A stretch of 64,000 nt of DNA from Streptomyces cyaneochromogenes (GCF_003963535.1 NZ_CP034539.1:6510001-6574000); one strand, 5' to 3'. Numbered from the stretch's first letter, positions 1 to 9,355 are shown. Numbers and translations: made by a program. The notes: generated by a model not told the origin, from the sequence alone.

Positions 1-1
1 C

Positions 2-208
2 GGCGGCGGTGTGCTCGGCGACTTCACGGTGGACTCGCTCGACGCGGAGGACCGCGAGGCGCCGGTGGTCCACGTCGACGGCTGGGCCGTGCTCGGCAGC
101 ATCGAGGCCAGGCCGAAGCGGGGCAAGCTCGTCGCCGACATCCTCGATCGGGTGCAGCGCAACATCGACAAGGGCACCAAGGGTTTGCGCAAGCATCTGG
201 ATCATTGA
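2..208 (+). CDS. C-terminal end of a DUF1707-type protein (partial)
   Basis: The reading frame is already open at the window edge and ends at a TGA after about 68 residues, so only the C-terminus is present. The visible segment reads GGGVLGDFTVDSLDAED and then a hydrophobic patch (VVHVDGWAVLGSIEARP) and a basic helix. That looks like the beta-strand tail of actinobacterial DUF1707 cell-surface or stress proteins. In S. coelicolor a small conserved protein occupies the same place before the wbl-glpX pair. Family assignment rests on the tail only; function is unknown. Confidence 0.55.
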   Translation, partial: GGGVLGDFTVDSLDAEDREAPVVHVDGWAVLGSIEARPKRGKLVADILDRVQRNIDKGTKGLRKHLDH

Positions 209-383
209 CGGTTGCGAATCGGACCGGCTCCGTCCCGGCTCAACGGCCGTCCGGGGAGCCGCAAGGCGACGCGCGGCACACCCCGAAATCCAGCGGTTCG
301 GAACTGCCTGCATAGGCACGCGTACAGCGGGTAGACCTTGCTGCATCGTCTCTCGCTCGCGAAGCCGTCGTCAGGAGTAGACC

Positions 384-761
384 GTGCTGCAACCGCCGCA
401 TTCGTCCCTGCAGGTAGCTGCCGTTCCGGCCCAGCGGGTGCCAGTGCGAGACAGGGACCAAGACGCCCCATGGCACACAGAGGCCGTGTGCCGCCGCGAC
501 GAGGCCGGCCTGTTCTTCGCCCCATCCAAGGAGCCCACCGCGGCCCGCCTCTCCCGTGAGGAGGCGGCCAAGCGGGTCTGCGCCCGCTGTCCCGTCATGG
601 TCGAGTGCCGCGAACACGCCCTCCTCCAGCCCGAGCCCTACGGCGTCTGGGGCGGCCTTACGGCAGCGGAACGCCGCGTGGTCCTGGCGAGGCGCAGGCG
701 CCGCGAAATGGAACTGAAGAAGGCGGCGAGGGCGACGAACCAGATAGCGCAGGCAGGCTGA
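384..761 (+). CDS. WhiB-family iron-sulfur transcription factor (WblI-like position)
   Basis: A 125-residue Wbl protein. Four cysteines that should ligate a [4Fe-4S] cluster are at C36, C66, C69 and C75 (C-x29-C-x2-C-x5-C), followed by the GVWGG turn at 87-91 and a strongly basic tail (about 98-115) for DNA contact. The GTG start is chosen because CAGGAG lies 8 nt upstream. Wbl proteins are redox-sensitive partners of the principal sigma factor and control development or stress genes in actinomycetes. Position next to convergent glpX matches S. coelicolor wblI, but I did not assign the symbol from sequence alone. A strong hairpin follows the stop codon. Confidence 0.92.
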   Translation: MLQPPHSSLQVAAVPAQRVPVRDRDQDAPWHTEAVCRRDEAGLFFAPSKEPTAARLSREEAAKRVCARCPVMVECREHALLQPEPYGVWGGLTAAERRVVLARRRRREMELKKAARATNQIAQAG

Positions 762-776
762 GGAGCAGAAAAACGC

Positions 777-806
777 TGGGCGCCCCCTCCGCACCGGGGG
801 CGCCCA
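777..806. terminator. Hairpin terminator between the wbl gene and glpX
   Basis: Perfect 11-bp GC-rich stem (TGGGCGCCCCC / GGGGGCGCCCA) with an 8-nt loop, 15 bp after the wbl stop and before the convergent glpX gene. No long T-run, as usual in Streptomyces. It probably serves the wbl transcript and possibly both strands. Confidence 0.8.
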
Positions 807-928
807 ACGTCTTTGAGGGGCGCGGGGCCGGGCCGATTCGCGGCTTTGCCGCGTGGGCTCGACCGGCCACGAATCACCCGCGGCCGCCGACGGTCCGCAG
901 TTCCCTCATCTCTTGGGCGTACTGGGCG

Positions 929-1966
929 CTACTTCGCCCTGTCGAAGTCGATCGCGCTGTAAGCCCGCAGCTTGCTCAGCCGGTGCTCGGAGTCGATCCT
1001 GCGCACCGTCCCCGACTTCGACCGCATCACGATGGAGTCGGTGGTCGCGGTCTCCGACCGGTACCGCACGCCGCGCAGCAGCTCACCATCGGTGATCCCG
1101 GTCGCGACGAAGAACACGTTGTCCCCGGCGACCAGGTCGTCCGTCAGCAGCACCCGGTCCAGGTCGTGCCCCGCGTCGATCGCCCGCTGCCGCTCCTCGT
1201 CGTCCTTGGGCCACAGCTTGCCCTGGATGGTCCCGCCGAGACACTTCACGGCGCACGCCGAGATGATGCCCTCCGGCGTACCGCCGACACCGAGCAGCAT
1301 GTCGACCCCGGTGCCCTCACGCAGCGCGTAGATCGACCCCGCCACGTCACCGTCGGAGATCAGCTTGATCCGCGCTCCGGCGTCCCGGATCTCCTTGATG
1401 ATGCCCTCGTGCCGAGGCCGGTCGAGGATGACCACGGTGACGTCCTCGGGCGTCGACCGCTTCGCCTTGGCGACCCGGCGGATGTTCACGGACACGGGCG
1501 CGTTGATGTCGACGAAGTCGGCGGCCTCGGGGCCGGTGACGAGCTTGTCCATGTAGAACACGGCGGACGGGTCGAACATGGACCCGCGGTCGGCCGCGGC
1601 CAGCACGGAGATCGCGTTCGGCATGCCCTTCGCGGTCAGCGTGGTCCCGTCGATCGGGTCGACGGCGATGTCGACCTCGGCCCCGGTCCCGTCGCCGACC
1701 CGCTCCCCGTTGAAGAGCATCGGCGCCTCGTCCTTCTCGCCCTCACCGATGACGACGACGCCGTTCATCGACACGGTGTGGACGAGGGTCCGCATGGCGC
1801 GCACCGCGGCGCCGTCGGCGCCGTTCTTGTCGCCGCGGCCGACCCAGCGGCCCGCGGCCATCGCCGCGGCCTCGGTCACACGGACCAGTTCCAGAGCGAG
1901 GTTGCGGTCGGGGGCTTCGCTGGGTACTTCGAGCTCGGACGGCAAATGATGATGATTCTCGGTCAT
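929..1966 (-). CDS. glpX: Class II fructose-1,6-bisphosphatase
   Basis: 345 residues, the usual length. It hydrolyses fructose-1,6-bisphosphate to fructose-6-phosphate in gluconeogenesis (cytosol). The metal/substrate loop GEGEKDEAPML is at about 74-84 and the signature DPIDGTT at 103-109. The substrate-binding half follows, with GVGGTPEGI and DDLVAGDNVFF motifs. A good ribosome site (AGAAAGGTG) precedes the ATG. Streptomyces lack a class I enzyme of the E. coli type, so this is probably the main FBPase. The gene is monocistronic and convergent with the wbl gene. Confidence 0.96.
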   Translation of the reverse strand: MTENHHHLPSELEVPSEAPDRNLALELVRVTEAAAMAAGRWVGRGDKNGADGAAVRAMRTLVHTVSMNGVVVIGEGEKDEAPMLFNGERVGDGTGAEVDIAVDPIDGTTLTAKGMPNAISVLAAADRGSMFDPSAVFYMDKLVTGPEAADFVDINAPVSVNIRRVAKAKRSTPEDVTVVILDRPRHEGIIKEIRDAGARIKLISDGDVAGSIYALREGTGVDMLLGVGGTPEGIISACAVKCLGGTIQGKLWPKDDEERQRAIDAGHDLDRVLLTDDLVAGDNVFFVATGITDGELLRGVRYRSETATTDSIVMRSKSGTVRRIDSEHRLSKLRAYSAIDFDRAK

Positions 1967-2094
1967 CGGAGCGCACCTTTCTGATACGACGACGGCCGGA
2001 TGAGGGTGACGGCCCTGACTCTATCCTCGGGCGGACAGAATGAGCAGGGGGCCCCACGGATGAGCAGACCAGGGCACCTGCGACGATAGGGGGC

Positions 2095-2616
2095 GTGGCA
2101 GGTTCGAACGGCAAGCAGAAGTCGGTCCGGAACATGGTCCTCTCCCTCGGAGTGACCGTGCTCGCGGCGGGGGTCATCTATCTCTTCGTCCCCCATGAGG
2201 ACGGCGCTCCCGACCTCCCGCGGGTCGACTACCGCGTGGAGCTGCTGACGGCCCGCCGCGCGGCGTCGTACGCGGTGGCCGCGCCCGAGGGCCTGCCCGA
2301 CTCCTGGAAGGCGACGTCCGTGCGCTTCAAGGGCGACGACTTCGACGCCTGGCATCTCGGCTACCACACCTCCGGCGGGGACTACGTGCAGGTCGAGCAG
2401 TCGACCGAGAAGCCGTCGACGTTCCTGGAGGAGGCCACCCGGGGCGGGCGGGCCACCGAGGTCACCGAGGAGATCGGCGACCGGACGTGGACGCGGTACA
2501 CGGGCGGCCGCTACGACGCGCTCGTGCACCAGGAGAAGGGCGCGACGACCGTGGTGGCCGGTACGGGGTCGTTCGAGCAGCTGACGCAGATGGCGAAGGC
2601 CCTGAGGACGGAGTGA
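2095..2616 (+). CDS. DUF4245 family membrane-anchored protein
   Basis: 173 residues. A short basic N-terminus is followed by one membrane segment (about 12-32, MVLSLGVTVLAAGVIYLFV) and then a soluble, probably extracytoplasmic, domain with the family's YAVAAPEGLPDSWKATSVRF core. No enzymatic motif is visible; DUF4245 proteins have no established function. The start is GTG; there is no Shine-Dalgarno and a weak -10-like GACGAT sits 7 nt upstream, so translation may be leaderless. Divergent from glpX and followed by a strong terminator. The same gene sits next to glpX in other Streptomyces. Confidence 0.85.
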   Translation: MAGSNGKQKSVRNMVLSLGVTVLAAGVIYLFVPHEDGAPDLPRVDYRVELLTARRAASYAVAAPEGLPDSWKATSVRFKGDDFDAWHLGYHTSGGDYVQVEQSTEKPSTFLEEATRGGRATEVTEEIGDRTWTRYTGGRYDALVHQEKGATTVVAGTGSFEQLTQMAKALRTE

Positions 2617-2647
2617 CCGCACAGGGCCCCCAGGGCAAGGGGCATGG

Positions 2648-2681
2648 CGAAGGCCCCCGGCGTTGTCGCCGGGGGCCTTCG
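2648..2681. terminator. Strong hairpin terminator after the DUF4245 gene
   Basis: Perfect 15-bp stem with a TTGT tetraloop, 31 bp after the DUF4245 stop codon and facing the convergent nitroreductase gene. Likely bidirectional. Confidence 0.85.
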
Positions 2682-2724
2682 TCGTGCGCGGCCGGGTTGC
2701 GCGCGCTCGAATGTGCGGGGTCGG

Positions 2725-3315
2725 TCAGACCGTGGTGACGACCTGGTCGAACTCCAGACGCGGGGAGCGCGGGTACCAGGCGTCCGGGCCCGGCTTGCCG
2801 ATGTTGACGACCATCAGCGGGGTGTGGTCGTCGTCCAGGAACTCCTTGCGGACGCCCTCGAAGTCGAAGCCGGTCATCGGGCCGGCGGCCAGCCCGGCGG
2901 CGCGGACGCCGACGATGAAGTAGGCGGCCTGCAGGGCGGCGTTCAGCCCGGCGGCGTTCTCGCGGGCGGGGCGCTCGCTGAAGAAGAGGTCCTTGGCCTG
3001 CGGGAAGGCCGGGAAGAGGGCCGGCAGCTCCTCGTGGAACTCGTTGTCCGCGGACAGGATCGCGACCAGCGGGGCACTGGCGGTCTTGGCCTGGTTGCCC
3101 TCGGCCATGTGCCGCACCAGGCGCTCACGGGCCTCGGCGGAGCGGACCAGGGTGATGCGCAGCGGGGTCTGGTTGAAGGCGGTGGGGCCGTACTTGACCA
3201 GGTCGTAGATCGCCTGGACCTGCTCCTCGGTCACCGGCTCGTCGGTGAAGGTGTTCGCGGTGCGGGCCTCGCGGAACAGCAGGTCCTGGGCGGCGGGGTC
3301 AAGGACGAGAGACAT
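2725..3315 (-). CDS. Malonic semialdehyde reductase-like nitroreductase (RutE/HadB family)
   Basis: 196 residues, FMN-dependent nitroreductase fold. Family landmarks are the N-terminal RTANTF segment, KYGPTAFNQTPLRI (about 41-54; the FMN/substrate loop), LNAALQAAYFIVGVRAAGLAAGPMTGFD and a C-terminal KPGPDAWYPRSPRLEF. Family members reduce malonic semialdehyde, nitroaromatics or quinones with NAD(P)H; the natural substrate here cannot be read from sequence. It is transcribed alone from a recognisable promoter upstream. Confidence 0.85.
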   Translation of the reverse strand: MSLVLDPAAQDLLFREARTANTFTDEPVTEEQVQAIYDLVKYGPTAFNQTPLRITLVRSAEARERLVRHMAEGNQAKTASAPLVAILSADNEFHEELPALFPAFPQAKDLFFSERPARENAAGLNAALQAAYFIVGVRAAGLAAGPMTGFDFEGVRKEFLDDDHTPLMVVNIGKPGPDAWYPRSPRLEFDQVVTTV

Positions 3316-3418
3316 GCGTGAACCTTCTCGGGTCGGGCGTCGGGTTGGCCGTCGCGTCGCGTTTGTACGTCGCGTTGTCCGTCGTGGCTAAACGGACCGG
3401 GGGCCGGTTTCGAGTTCG

Positions 3419-3447
3419 ACGGTACGCGAGACAAGTTCAAGGTTCAA
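3419..3447 (-). promoter_or_regulatory. Putative promoter of the nitroreductase gene
   Basis: On the minus strand, TTGAAC (3447-3442), a 17-bp spacer and TACCGT (3424-3419) form a near-consensus promoter about 100 bp upstream of the nitroreductase ATG. The -35 hexamer is part of a tandem TTGAAC-c-TTGAAC repeat, which could also bind a regulator. Read by eye, not mapped. The rest of 3316-3492 contains no gene. Confidence 0.5.
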
Positions 3448-3492
3448 CAAATGCCGGGGTGTCGTGATCTGCTTCACAGCTCAGCCAGGGCG

Positions 3493-3741
3493 TCACTGGC
3501 GGGACGAGCCGCCCTCGGCCTCTTCCCGCTCGGCCTCGGCCTCCTCGGCGAGCGCCGCGTCCAGCCGGGCCCGCGCCCCCTCCAGCCAGCGCCGGCAGAC
3601 CTTGGCCAGCTCCTCGCCCCGCTCCCAGAGCGCGAGGGACTCCTCCAGCGTCGTACCGCCCGCCTCCAGCCGTCGTACGACCTCGATCAGCTCGTCCCGA
3701 GCCTGCTCGTAGCCCAGTGCCTCTTCCGCCTTGCTGGTCAT
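3493..3741 (-). CDS. xseB: Exodeoxyribonuclease VII small subunit
   Basis: 82 residues, the typical length. It contains the XseB helix-hairpin signature: GYEQARDELIEVVRRLEAGGTTLEESLALWERGEELAKVC. It binds the large subunit XseA to form ExoVII, a single-strand-specific exonuclease acting in both directions. The gene starts 9 bp after the xseA stop codon, so the two are co-transcribed and probably translationally coupled. The last 20 residues are Glu/Ala-rich and probably disordered. Confidence 0.93.
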   Translation of the reverse strand: MTSKAEEALGYEQARDELIEVVRRLEAGGTTLEESLALWERGEELAKVCRRWLEGARARLDAALAEEAEAEREEAEGGSSRQ

Positions 3742-3750
3742 TCGCCCACC

Positions 3751-5031
3751 CTATGCATCGGTTCGTGCGTCACTTCGTGTGTCGGTTCCTGCGCCGGTTC
3801 CCGCATCGGTTCCTGTGTCGATGCGCGCCTCGACGCGTACCGAGAACTCGCCCTCGGCGACCCGTGCCCGCAGCGCCTCGTCCGCCGTCACCTCGCCCGG
3901 GTCACGGACCACGTGCCCGTCGGCCTTCTGCAGGACCGCGTACCCCCGCTTCATGGTCGCCGCAGGGGACAGGGCCACCACGCGCGCGTGCGTGTGCGTC
4001 AGCTCCGACTCGGCCCGGTCGAGGAGGTGGCCGAGGCAGCGGCGGCCGCGGTCGAGGAGGGCGGCCACGTGATCGGCGCGTTCGTCGATCATCCGGTGCG
4101 GATCCTCCATCGACGGCCGCGCGAGGGCATGGGCGAGCCCGCGTTCCTCCCGCTCGACGAGCGCCTCGACACACCGCCGGGCCCGGTCGCGCAGCAGCCG
4201 TACGCGCTCGTACTCCTCGCCCACGTCCGGTACGACCTTCTTGGCGGCGTCGGTGGGGGTGGAGGCGCGCAGGTCGGCGACGTGGTCGAGGAGGGGGTTG
4301 TCGGGCTCGTGCCCGATGGCGGACACGACGGGGGTGCGGCAGGAGGCGACGGCCCGCACGAGCTGTTCGTCGGAGAAGGGCAGCAGGTCCTCGACGCTTC
4401 CGCCGCCACGGGCGACGATGATCACGTCGACGTCGTCCATCTCGTCGAGCTCCTTCACCGCCTGCACGACCTGCGGGACGGCGTGCACGCCCTGCACGGG
4501 GACGTTGCGCACCTCGAAGCGGACGGCCGGCCAGCGGTGGCGGGCGTTCTCGAGCACGTCGCGTTCGGCGGCGGAGGCGCGGCCGCAGACGAGGCCGATG
4601 AGCTGGGGGAGGAAGGGGAGCGCCTTCTTGCGCTCCGGCGCGAACAGCCCCTCGGCGGTGAGGGCCTTCTTCAGCATCTCCAGCCGGGCGAGCAGTTCGC
4701 CGACGCCGACGGGCCTTATCTCGGTGGCGCGCAGGGAGAGCTGGCCGCGGGGGGCGTACCACTCGGGCTTGGCGAGTACGACGACGCGGGCGCCCTCGCT
4801 CACGACGTCGGCGACGGAGTCGAAGACCTGCCGGTAGGCCGTCACGCTCACGGAGATGTCGTACGACGGGTCGCGCAGCGTCAGGAACACGACGCCGGCG
4901 CCGGGGCGTCGGGACAGCTGGGTGATCTGTCCCTCGACCCAGACCGCTCCGAGCCGGTCGATCCAGCCGCCGATGAGCCGCGACACCTCACCTACGGGCA
5001 GGGGGGATTCGGGCGACGTGTTCACAGCCAT
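3751..5031 (-). CDS. xseA: Exodeoxyribonuclease VII large subunit
   Basis: 426 residues from the ATG at 5031. The longer open frame upstream is not coding-like. N-terminal OB-fold (VWVEGQITQLSRRPGAGVVFLTLRD, about 29-55) binds ssDNA. The catalytic region contains GRASAAERDV, then IIVARGGGSVEDLLPFSDEQL (about 215-235) and SAIGHEPDNPLLD. A long coiled helix follows, ending in the conserved MKRGYAVLQ strand. The last ~22 residues (rich in TDAGTGAGTD) are an unusual low-complexity tail made from a hexanucleotide-like repeat. Coupled to xseB. Confidence 0.95.
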   Translation of the reverse strand: MAVNTSPESPLPVGEVSRLIGGWIDRLGAVWVEGQITQLSRRPGAGVVFLTLRDPSYDISVSVTAYRQVFDSVADVVSEGARVVVLAKPEWYAPRGQLSLRATEIRPVGVGELLARLEMLKKALTAEGLFAPERKKALPFLPQLIGLVCGRASAAERDVLENARHRWPAVRFEVRNVPVQGVHAVPQVVQAVKELDEMDDVDVIIVARGGGSVEDLLPFSDEQLVRAVASCRTPVVSAIGHEPDNPLLDHVADLRASTPTDAAKKVVPDVGEEYERVRLLRDRARRCVEALVEREERGLAHALARPSMEDPHRMIDERADHVAALLDRGRRCLGHLLDRAESELTHTHARVVALSPAATMKRGYAVLQKADGHVVRDPGEVTADEALRARVAEGEFSVRVEARIDTGTDAGTGAGTDTRSDARTDA

Positions 5032-5128
5032 GCGCCGAGCGTAACGGCCGCCGCCGACATCGCCGGGCCGGCGGTCGGGTGCGGGCCGGGAGGGTTTCCT
5101 CGCCCCCGCCGCCCCTACCTTCCCGTCC

Positions 5129-5200
5129 CTGGGGGCCTGCGGCCCCCAGACCCCCGCTTCGGCCCGAAGGGCCTCGTCCTCAAACGCCGGACGGGCTGAA
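5129..5200. repeat. Dispersed palindromic intergenic repeat (REP-like)
   Basis: In the xseA-ispH divergent gap there is a 9-bp perfect hairpin (CTGGGGGCC / GGCCCCCAG, loop TGC), then a second small hairpin (CTTCGG / CCGAAG) and the tail TCAAACGCCGGACGGGCTGA. From memory this block recurs in intergenic regions of many Streptomyces genomes. The remainder of 5032-5315 is C-rich and non-coding. Confidence 0.55.
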
Positions 5201-5315
5201 ACGAGCACGCAACGCGGGCCCCCGCCGTCGCCCGCGCCCCCACCCCTCACAGCCCCCCACCCCTCTCGCCACCAACCCGTCACCCGCGCGATCTTCTCGC
5301 CCCCGAACGCACCCT

Positions 5316-5321
5316 TACGAT
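5316..5321 (+). promoter_or_regulatory. -10 box for leaderless ispH transcript
   Basis: TACGAT ends 7 nt before the A of the ATG at 5329, the geometry of a leaderless Streptomyces mRNA. No Shine-Dalgarno exists for either candidate start, and the upstream ATG at 5320 overlaps this box, which argues against that start. Confidence 0.5.
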
Positions 5322-5328
5322 GGGACGC

Positions 5329-6354
5329 ATGACTGCTTCGCCTGGCCGCCGTGTCCTGCTCGCCGCCCCCCGTGGCTACTGCGCGGGTGTGGACCGCGCC
5401 GTGATCGCCGTCGAGAAAGCCCTGGAGCAGTACGGCGCTCCGGTGTACGTCCGGCACGAGATCGTCCACAACAAGTACGTCGTGCAGACCCTGGAGAAGA
5501 AGGGCGCCATCTTCGTCGAACGGACGGAGGAGGTGCCCGAGGGGAACATCGTCATGTTCTCCGCGCACGGCGTGGCCCCCGTCGTCCACGAGGAGGCCGC
5601 CCGCGGCAAGCTCGCCACCATCGACGCGACCTGCCCGCTGGTCACCAAGGTCCACAAGGAAGCCGTCCGCTTCGCCAACGAGGACTACGACATCCTCCTG
5701 ATCGGGCACGAGGGGCACGAGGAGGTCATCGGTACGTCCGGTGAGGCCCCGGAGCACATCCAGCTCGTCGACGGTCCGGGCGACGTCGCCAAGGTCGAGG
5801 TCCGCGACGAGTCGAAGGTCGTCTGGCTGTCGCAGACCACCCTCTCCGTGGACGAGACCATGGAGACCGTCGACGCGCTGAAGGAGAAGTTCCCGCAGCT
5901 CATCTCCCCGCCCAGCGACGACATCTGCTACGCCACACAGAACCGCCAGCTCGCCGTGAAGCAGATGGGTGCCGAGGCCGAGCTGGTCATCGTGGTCGGC
6001 TCGCGCAACTCCTCCAACTCCAAGCGCCTGGTCGAGGTCGCCAAGCTGGCCGGCTCGCGCGAGGCCTACCTCGTGGACTTCGCCAGCGAGATCGACGAGG
6101 CCTGGCTGGAGGGCGTGACGACGGTGGGCGTCACCTCCGGCGCGTCCGTCCCGGAGGTGCTGGTCGAGGAGGTCCTGGAGTGGCTCACCCAGCGCGGCTA
6201 CGGCGACGTCGAGCTGGTCAAGGCGGCCGAGGAGTCCATCACCTTCTCGCTGCCCAAGGAGCTGCGCCGCGATCTGCGCGAGGAGGCGGCGGCGCTGATC
6301 GCCGAGCGCACGGGGGCCGCCGGCCCCGGTGACTCCGTCGGCTCCGGGGAGTGA
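5329..6354 (+). CDS. ispH: 4-hydroxy-3-methylbut-2-enyl diphosphate reductase
   Basis: 341 residues from ATG 5329. Last step of the MEP pathway: [4Fe-4S] enzyme converting HMBPP to IPP and DMAPP. The three cluster cysteines are visible as GYCAGV (C18), ATCPLV (C102) and DICYATQNRQ (C200). Substrate-binding motifs include VRHEIVHN, SAHGV, IGHEGHEEVIGT and NSSNSKRL. An ATG nine bases upstream (5320) gives a three-residue longer protein, but it overlaps a -10 box. Divergent from xseA. The C-terminus (after about 325) is Gly/Ala-rich. Confidence 0.96.
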   Translation: MTASPGRRVLLAAPRGYCAGVDRAVIAVEKALEQYGAPVYVRHEIVHNKYVVQTLEKKGAIFVERTEEVPEGNIVMFSAHGVAPVVHEEAARGKLATIDATCPLVTKVHKEAVRFANEDYDILLIGHEGHEEVIGTSGEAPEHIQLVDGPGDVAKVEVRDESKVVWLSQTTLSVDETMETVDALKEKFPQLISPPSDDICYATQNRQLAVKQMGAEAELVIVVGSRNSSNSKRLVEVAKLAGSREAYLVDFASEIDEAWLEGVTTVGVTSGASVPEVLVEEVLEWLTQRGYGDVELVKAAEESITFSLPKELRRDLREEAAALIAERTGAAGPGDSVGSGE

Positions 6355-6371
6355 CCGTCAGTCCCGCGTCG

Positions 6372-6377
6372 TAACGT
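6372..6377 (+). promoter_or_regulatory. -10 box for leaderless ppgK transcript
   Basis: TAACGT ends 6 nt before the A of the ppgK ATG and no ribosome site is present, again the leaderless arrangement. It lies in the 29-bp gap after ispH, so ppgK can be expressed separately from ispH. Confidence 0.45.
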
Positions 6378-6383
6378 AGAGCC

Positions 6384-7133
6384 ATGCAGATCTTCGGCTT
6401 GGACATCGGTGGATCCGGGATCAAGGGCGCCCCGGTGGACCTCGACAGGGGCGATCTCGCTCAGGAGCGTTTCAAGGTGCTCACTCCGCACCCGGCCACG
6501 CCCGACGGGGTGGCCGACGGTGTGAAGGAGGTCGTCGAGCACTACGGCTGGACAGGGCCGGTCGGGCTCACCTTCCCCGGCGTGGTCACCGGCGGTTCCA
6601 CGATCCGCACGGCGGCGAACGTCGACAAGAGCTGGATCGACACCGACGCGCGCGCGTTGTTCAGCGCGCGCCTCGGCGGCCTCCCGGTGACGGTGGTCAA
6701 CGACGCGGACGCGGCCGGCGTCGCCGAGATGCACTTCGGCGCGGGCCGCGACCGCCGGGGCACCGTGATCCTCCTCACCTTCGGCACCGGCATCGGCAGC
6801 GCGCTGTTCGTCGACGGCGCCCTGGTCCCCAACACCGAGCTGGGCCACCTCGAACTGCACGGCCACGACGCGGAGAAGAAGGCCTCCAGCAAGGCCAAGG
6901 AGGACGAGGAGCTGACCTGGGAGCACTGGGCCCACCGGGTCCACAAGTACCTCGCCCATGTCGAGATGCTGTTCTCCCCGGAGCTGTTCATCATCGGCGG
7001 CGGGGTGAGCCGCAAGTCCCACAAGTTCCTGCACTACATCGAGGGCATCAAGGCGGAGATCGTCCCGGCCCAGCTGCAGAACAACGCGGGGATCGTGGGG
7101 GCCGCGATGCACGCGGCGGAGAAGGACGGCTAG
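6384..7133 (+). CDS. ppgK: Polyphosphate glucokinase
   Basis: 249 residues, ROK-family actinobacterial polyphosphate/ATP glucokinase. Phosphate-1 loop DIGGSGIKG (6-14), TFPGVVTGG, the catalytic VVNDADAAGVAEM segment (Asp as base), LTFGTGIGSALFVDG (phosphate-2) and ELGHLELHGHDAEKKAS, a motif that separates PPGK from ordinary ROK glucokinases. It phosphorylates glucose using inorganic polyphosphate or ATP. It directly follows ispH, as in S. coelicolor, with which it probably has no functional link. Confidence 0.95.
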   Translation: MQIFGLDIGGSGIKGAPVDLDRGDLAQERFKVLTPHPATPDGVADGVKEVVEHYGWTGPVGLTFPGVVTGGSTIRTAANVDKSWIDTDARALFSARLGGLPVTVVNDADAAGVAEMHFGAGRDRRGTVILLTFGTGIGSALFVDGALVPNTELGHLELHGHDAEKKASSKAKEDEELTWEHWAHRVHKYLAHVEMLFSPELFIIGGGVSRKSHKFLHYIEGIKAEIVPAQLQNNAGIVGAAMHAAEKDG

Positions 7134-7175
7134 CGGCACAGCCGGGAGAACGCCGGGAGGGCAGCCGGCCGGCGG

Positions 7176-7883
7176 TCACGGCGACGACCGGCGGCGGGCG
7201 GCCGCCCTGCGTGCGATCAGGCGGACCTTTCGTACGGTCACGACGAGACCGGCGATCAGCGTCCCCCCGTACAGCCATCCGGCCTGGGTGGCGAGGGCGG
7301 TGAAGATCCCCATCAGGTGGCCGCTGATTCCCCCGCCGTTGTCGGCCACCGGAACCAGCCCCACGGCGAACGCGATCGGCAGCACCACCGGCGCGGTCAC
7401 CAGGTCGCCCCCGCGCACCCAGACGGCGGTCAGTACGCACACCGGCAGGAACAGCACGCTGTACACCGTGAGCGACGCCCCGAAGAGTAGTGCGTCGAGG
7501 TAGCCGAGCAGCATCATCACCGCACCGCAGAACAGACCGCCGCCCAGACCGGTGAGCCGGGGGTTGGGAAACCGGCGGGGCGCCTGCGGCTTGGGGGACG
7601 GCCCGGGCCGCCGTACGGCCGCCGCCGGGGCCGTACCCGAATCCGGGCGGCGCTGGGCGACGGGCCGGGTGGAGCGGGCGGGCCGGTCGGAGGCCGCCGC
7701 TCGGGAGGGGCGGGCGGCGAGCCGGGCCCCGGAGGACCGGGCCGCGGCCGGCCGGGACGACCGGGCAGGCCGGCCGGACCGAGCCGAACCACTCCCTCCG
7801 CGGCCCAACCCGCCCTCGCCGTGACCCGCCCGACGTTCGCCCCGCTCCACCCTGTCCCCGTCCCTGTCCCCGTCAGTCGGCAT
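7176..7883 (-). CDS. DUF6542-type membrane protein with disordered basic N-terminus
   Basis: 235 residues from ATG 7883; a TTG at 7925 would add 14. The first ~120 residues are Arg/Pro/Ala/Ser-rich and probably disordered and cytoplasmic. The C-terminal half has four or so membrane segments beginning LTGLGGGLFCGAVMMLLGYLDALLF and continuing through YSVLFLPVCVLTAVWV, VVLPIAFAVGLV and LYGGTLIAGLVVTV, with an Arg-rich end. Function unknown. Convergent with ppgK. Confidence 0.75.
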   Translation of the reverse strand: MPTDGDRDGDRVERGERRAGHGEGGLGRGGSGSARSGRPARSSRPAAARSSGARLAARPSRAAASDRPARSTRPVAQRRPDSGTAPAAAVRRPGPSPKPQAPRRFPNPRLTGLGGGLFCGAVMMLLGYLDALLFGASLTVYSVLFLPVCVLTAVWVRGGDLVTAPVVLPIAFAVGLVPVADNGGGISGHLMGIFTALATQAGWLYGGTLIAGLVVTVRKVRLIARRAAARRRSSP

Positions 7884-8079
7884 TGCGCCCTGGCCCGACG
7901 CGAATCCGCCCGCACCCCGCGTCAACCGCGGGGCGACTCGTACCCGGCAGGTCGCGTCCTGTCCTGCTCCACTGGACCAACCTAGGTCGGTTTATGTGCT
8001 GAATCGCCCGTCAGACACACCTTGGGGCCGACCTTGGCCAGGTGTTCGATCGGGCGCCGGGGCCGCGCCCGATACGCCG

Positions 8080-8085
8080 TAGACT
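8080..8085 (+). promoter_or_regulatory. -10-like element upstream of ychF
   Basis: TAGACT lies 103 bp before the ychF start in an otherwise featureless 262-bp divergent gap (7926-8187 if the longer membrane-protein start is used). No clear -35 hexamer is present at the correct distance, so this is a weak call. Confidence 0.3.
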
Positions 8086-8187
8086 GGTGGATCGGCCCGT
8101 GCGTCTGCATCATCTGCACCGAAGATCGAAGAAGGACCGGGCCCCAGCCCAGCCCCTGAACTCCTCTCACGTACGGGAAGTCGCAAC

Positions 8188-9249
<1,062 letters not shown>

Positions 9250-9276
<27 letters not shown>

Positions 9277-9355
9277 CGGCTGACATATCACCACGTCGCC
9301 GATCTGGCAGACATGCAGGTCAGAGAGGGTCCGGCTCTTCGGGGTCGGGCCCTTT
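9250..9355 (+). repeat. Left copy of the ychF-end repeat (putative attL)
   Basis: From the last nine ychF codons through its terminator, this segment matches 24761-24866. Codons VVE-RFNV-stop are shared, then a diverged middle, a shared 12-mer ATGCAGGTCAGA, and 28 identical bases of the terminator hairpin. Only 1-2 bp of length change separates the copies. Here the repeat completes an intact ychF. I interpret it as the gene-restoring end of an integrated element. Confidence 0.6.

Noticed and set aside
605..1984. 459-residue plus-strand frame across glpX
   Set aside because: It is the antisense shadow of glpX; composition is Arg/His/Gly-rich with no recognisable motif, whereas the minus strand encodes an intact GlpX.
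5032..5757. N-terminal extension of xseA to 5757
   Set aside because: The extension would cover the divergent ispH gene and a dispersed repeat; XseA homology begins at the ATG at 5031.
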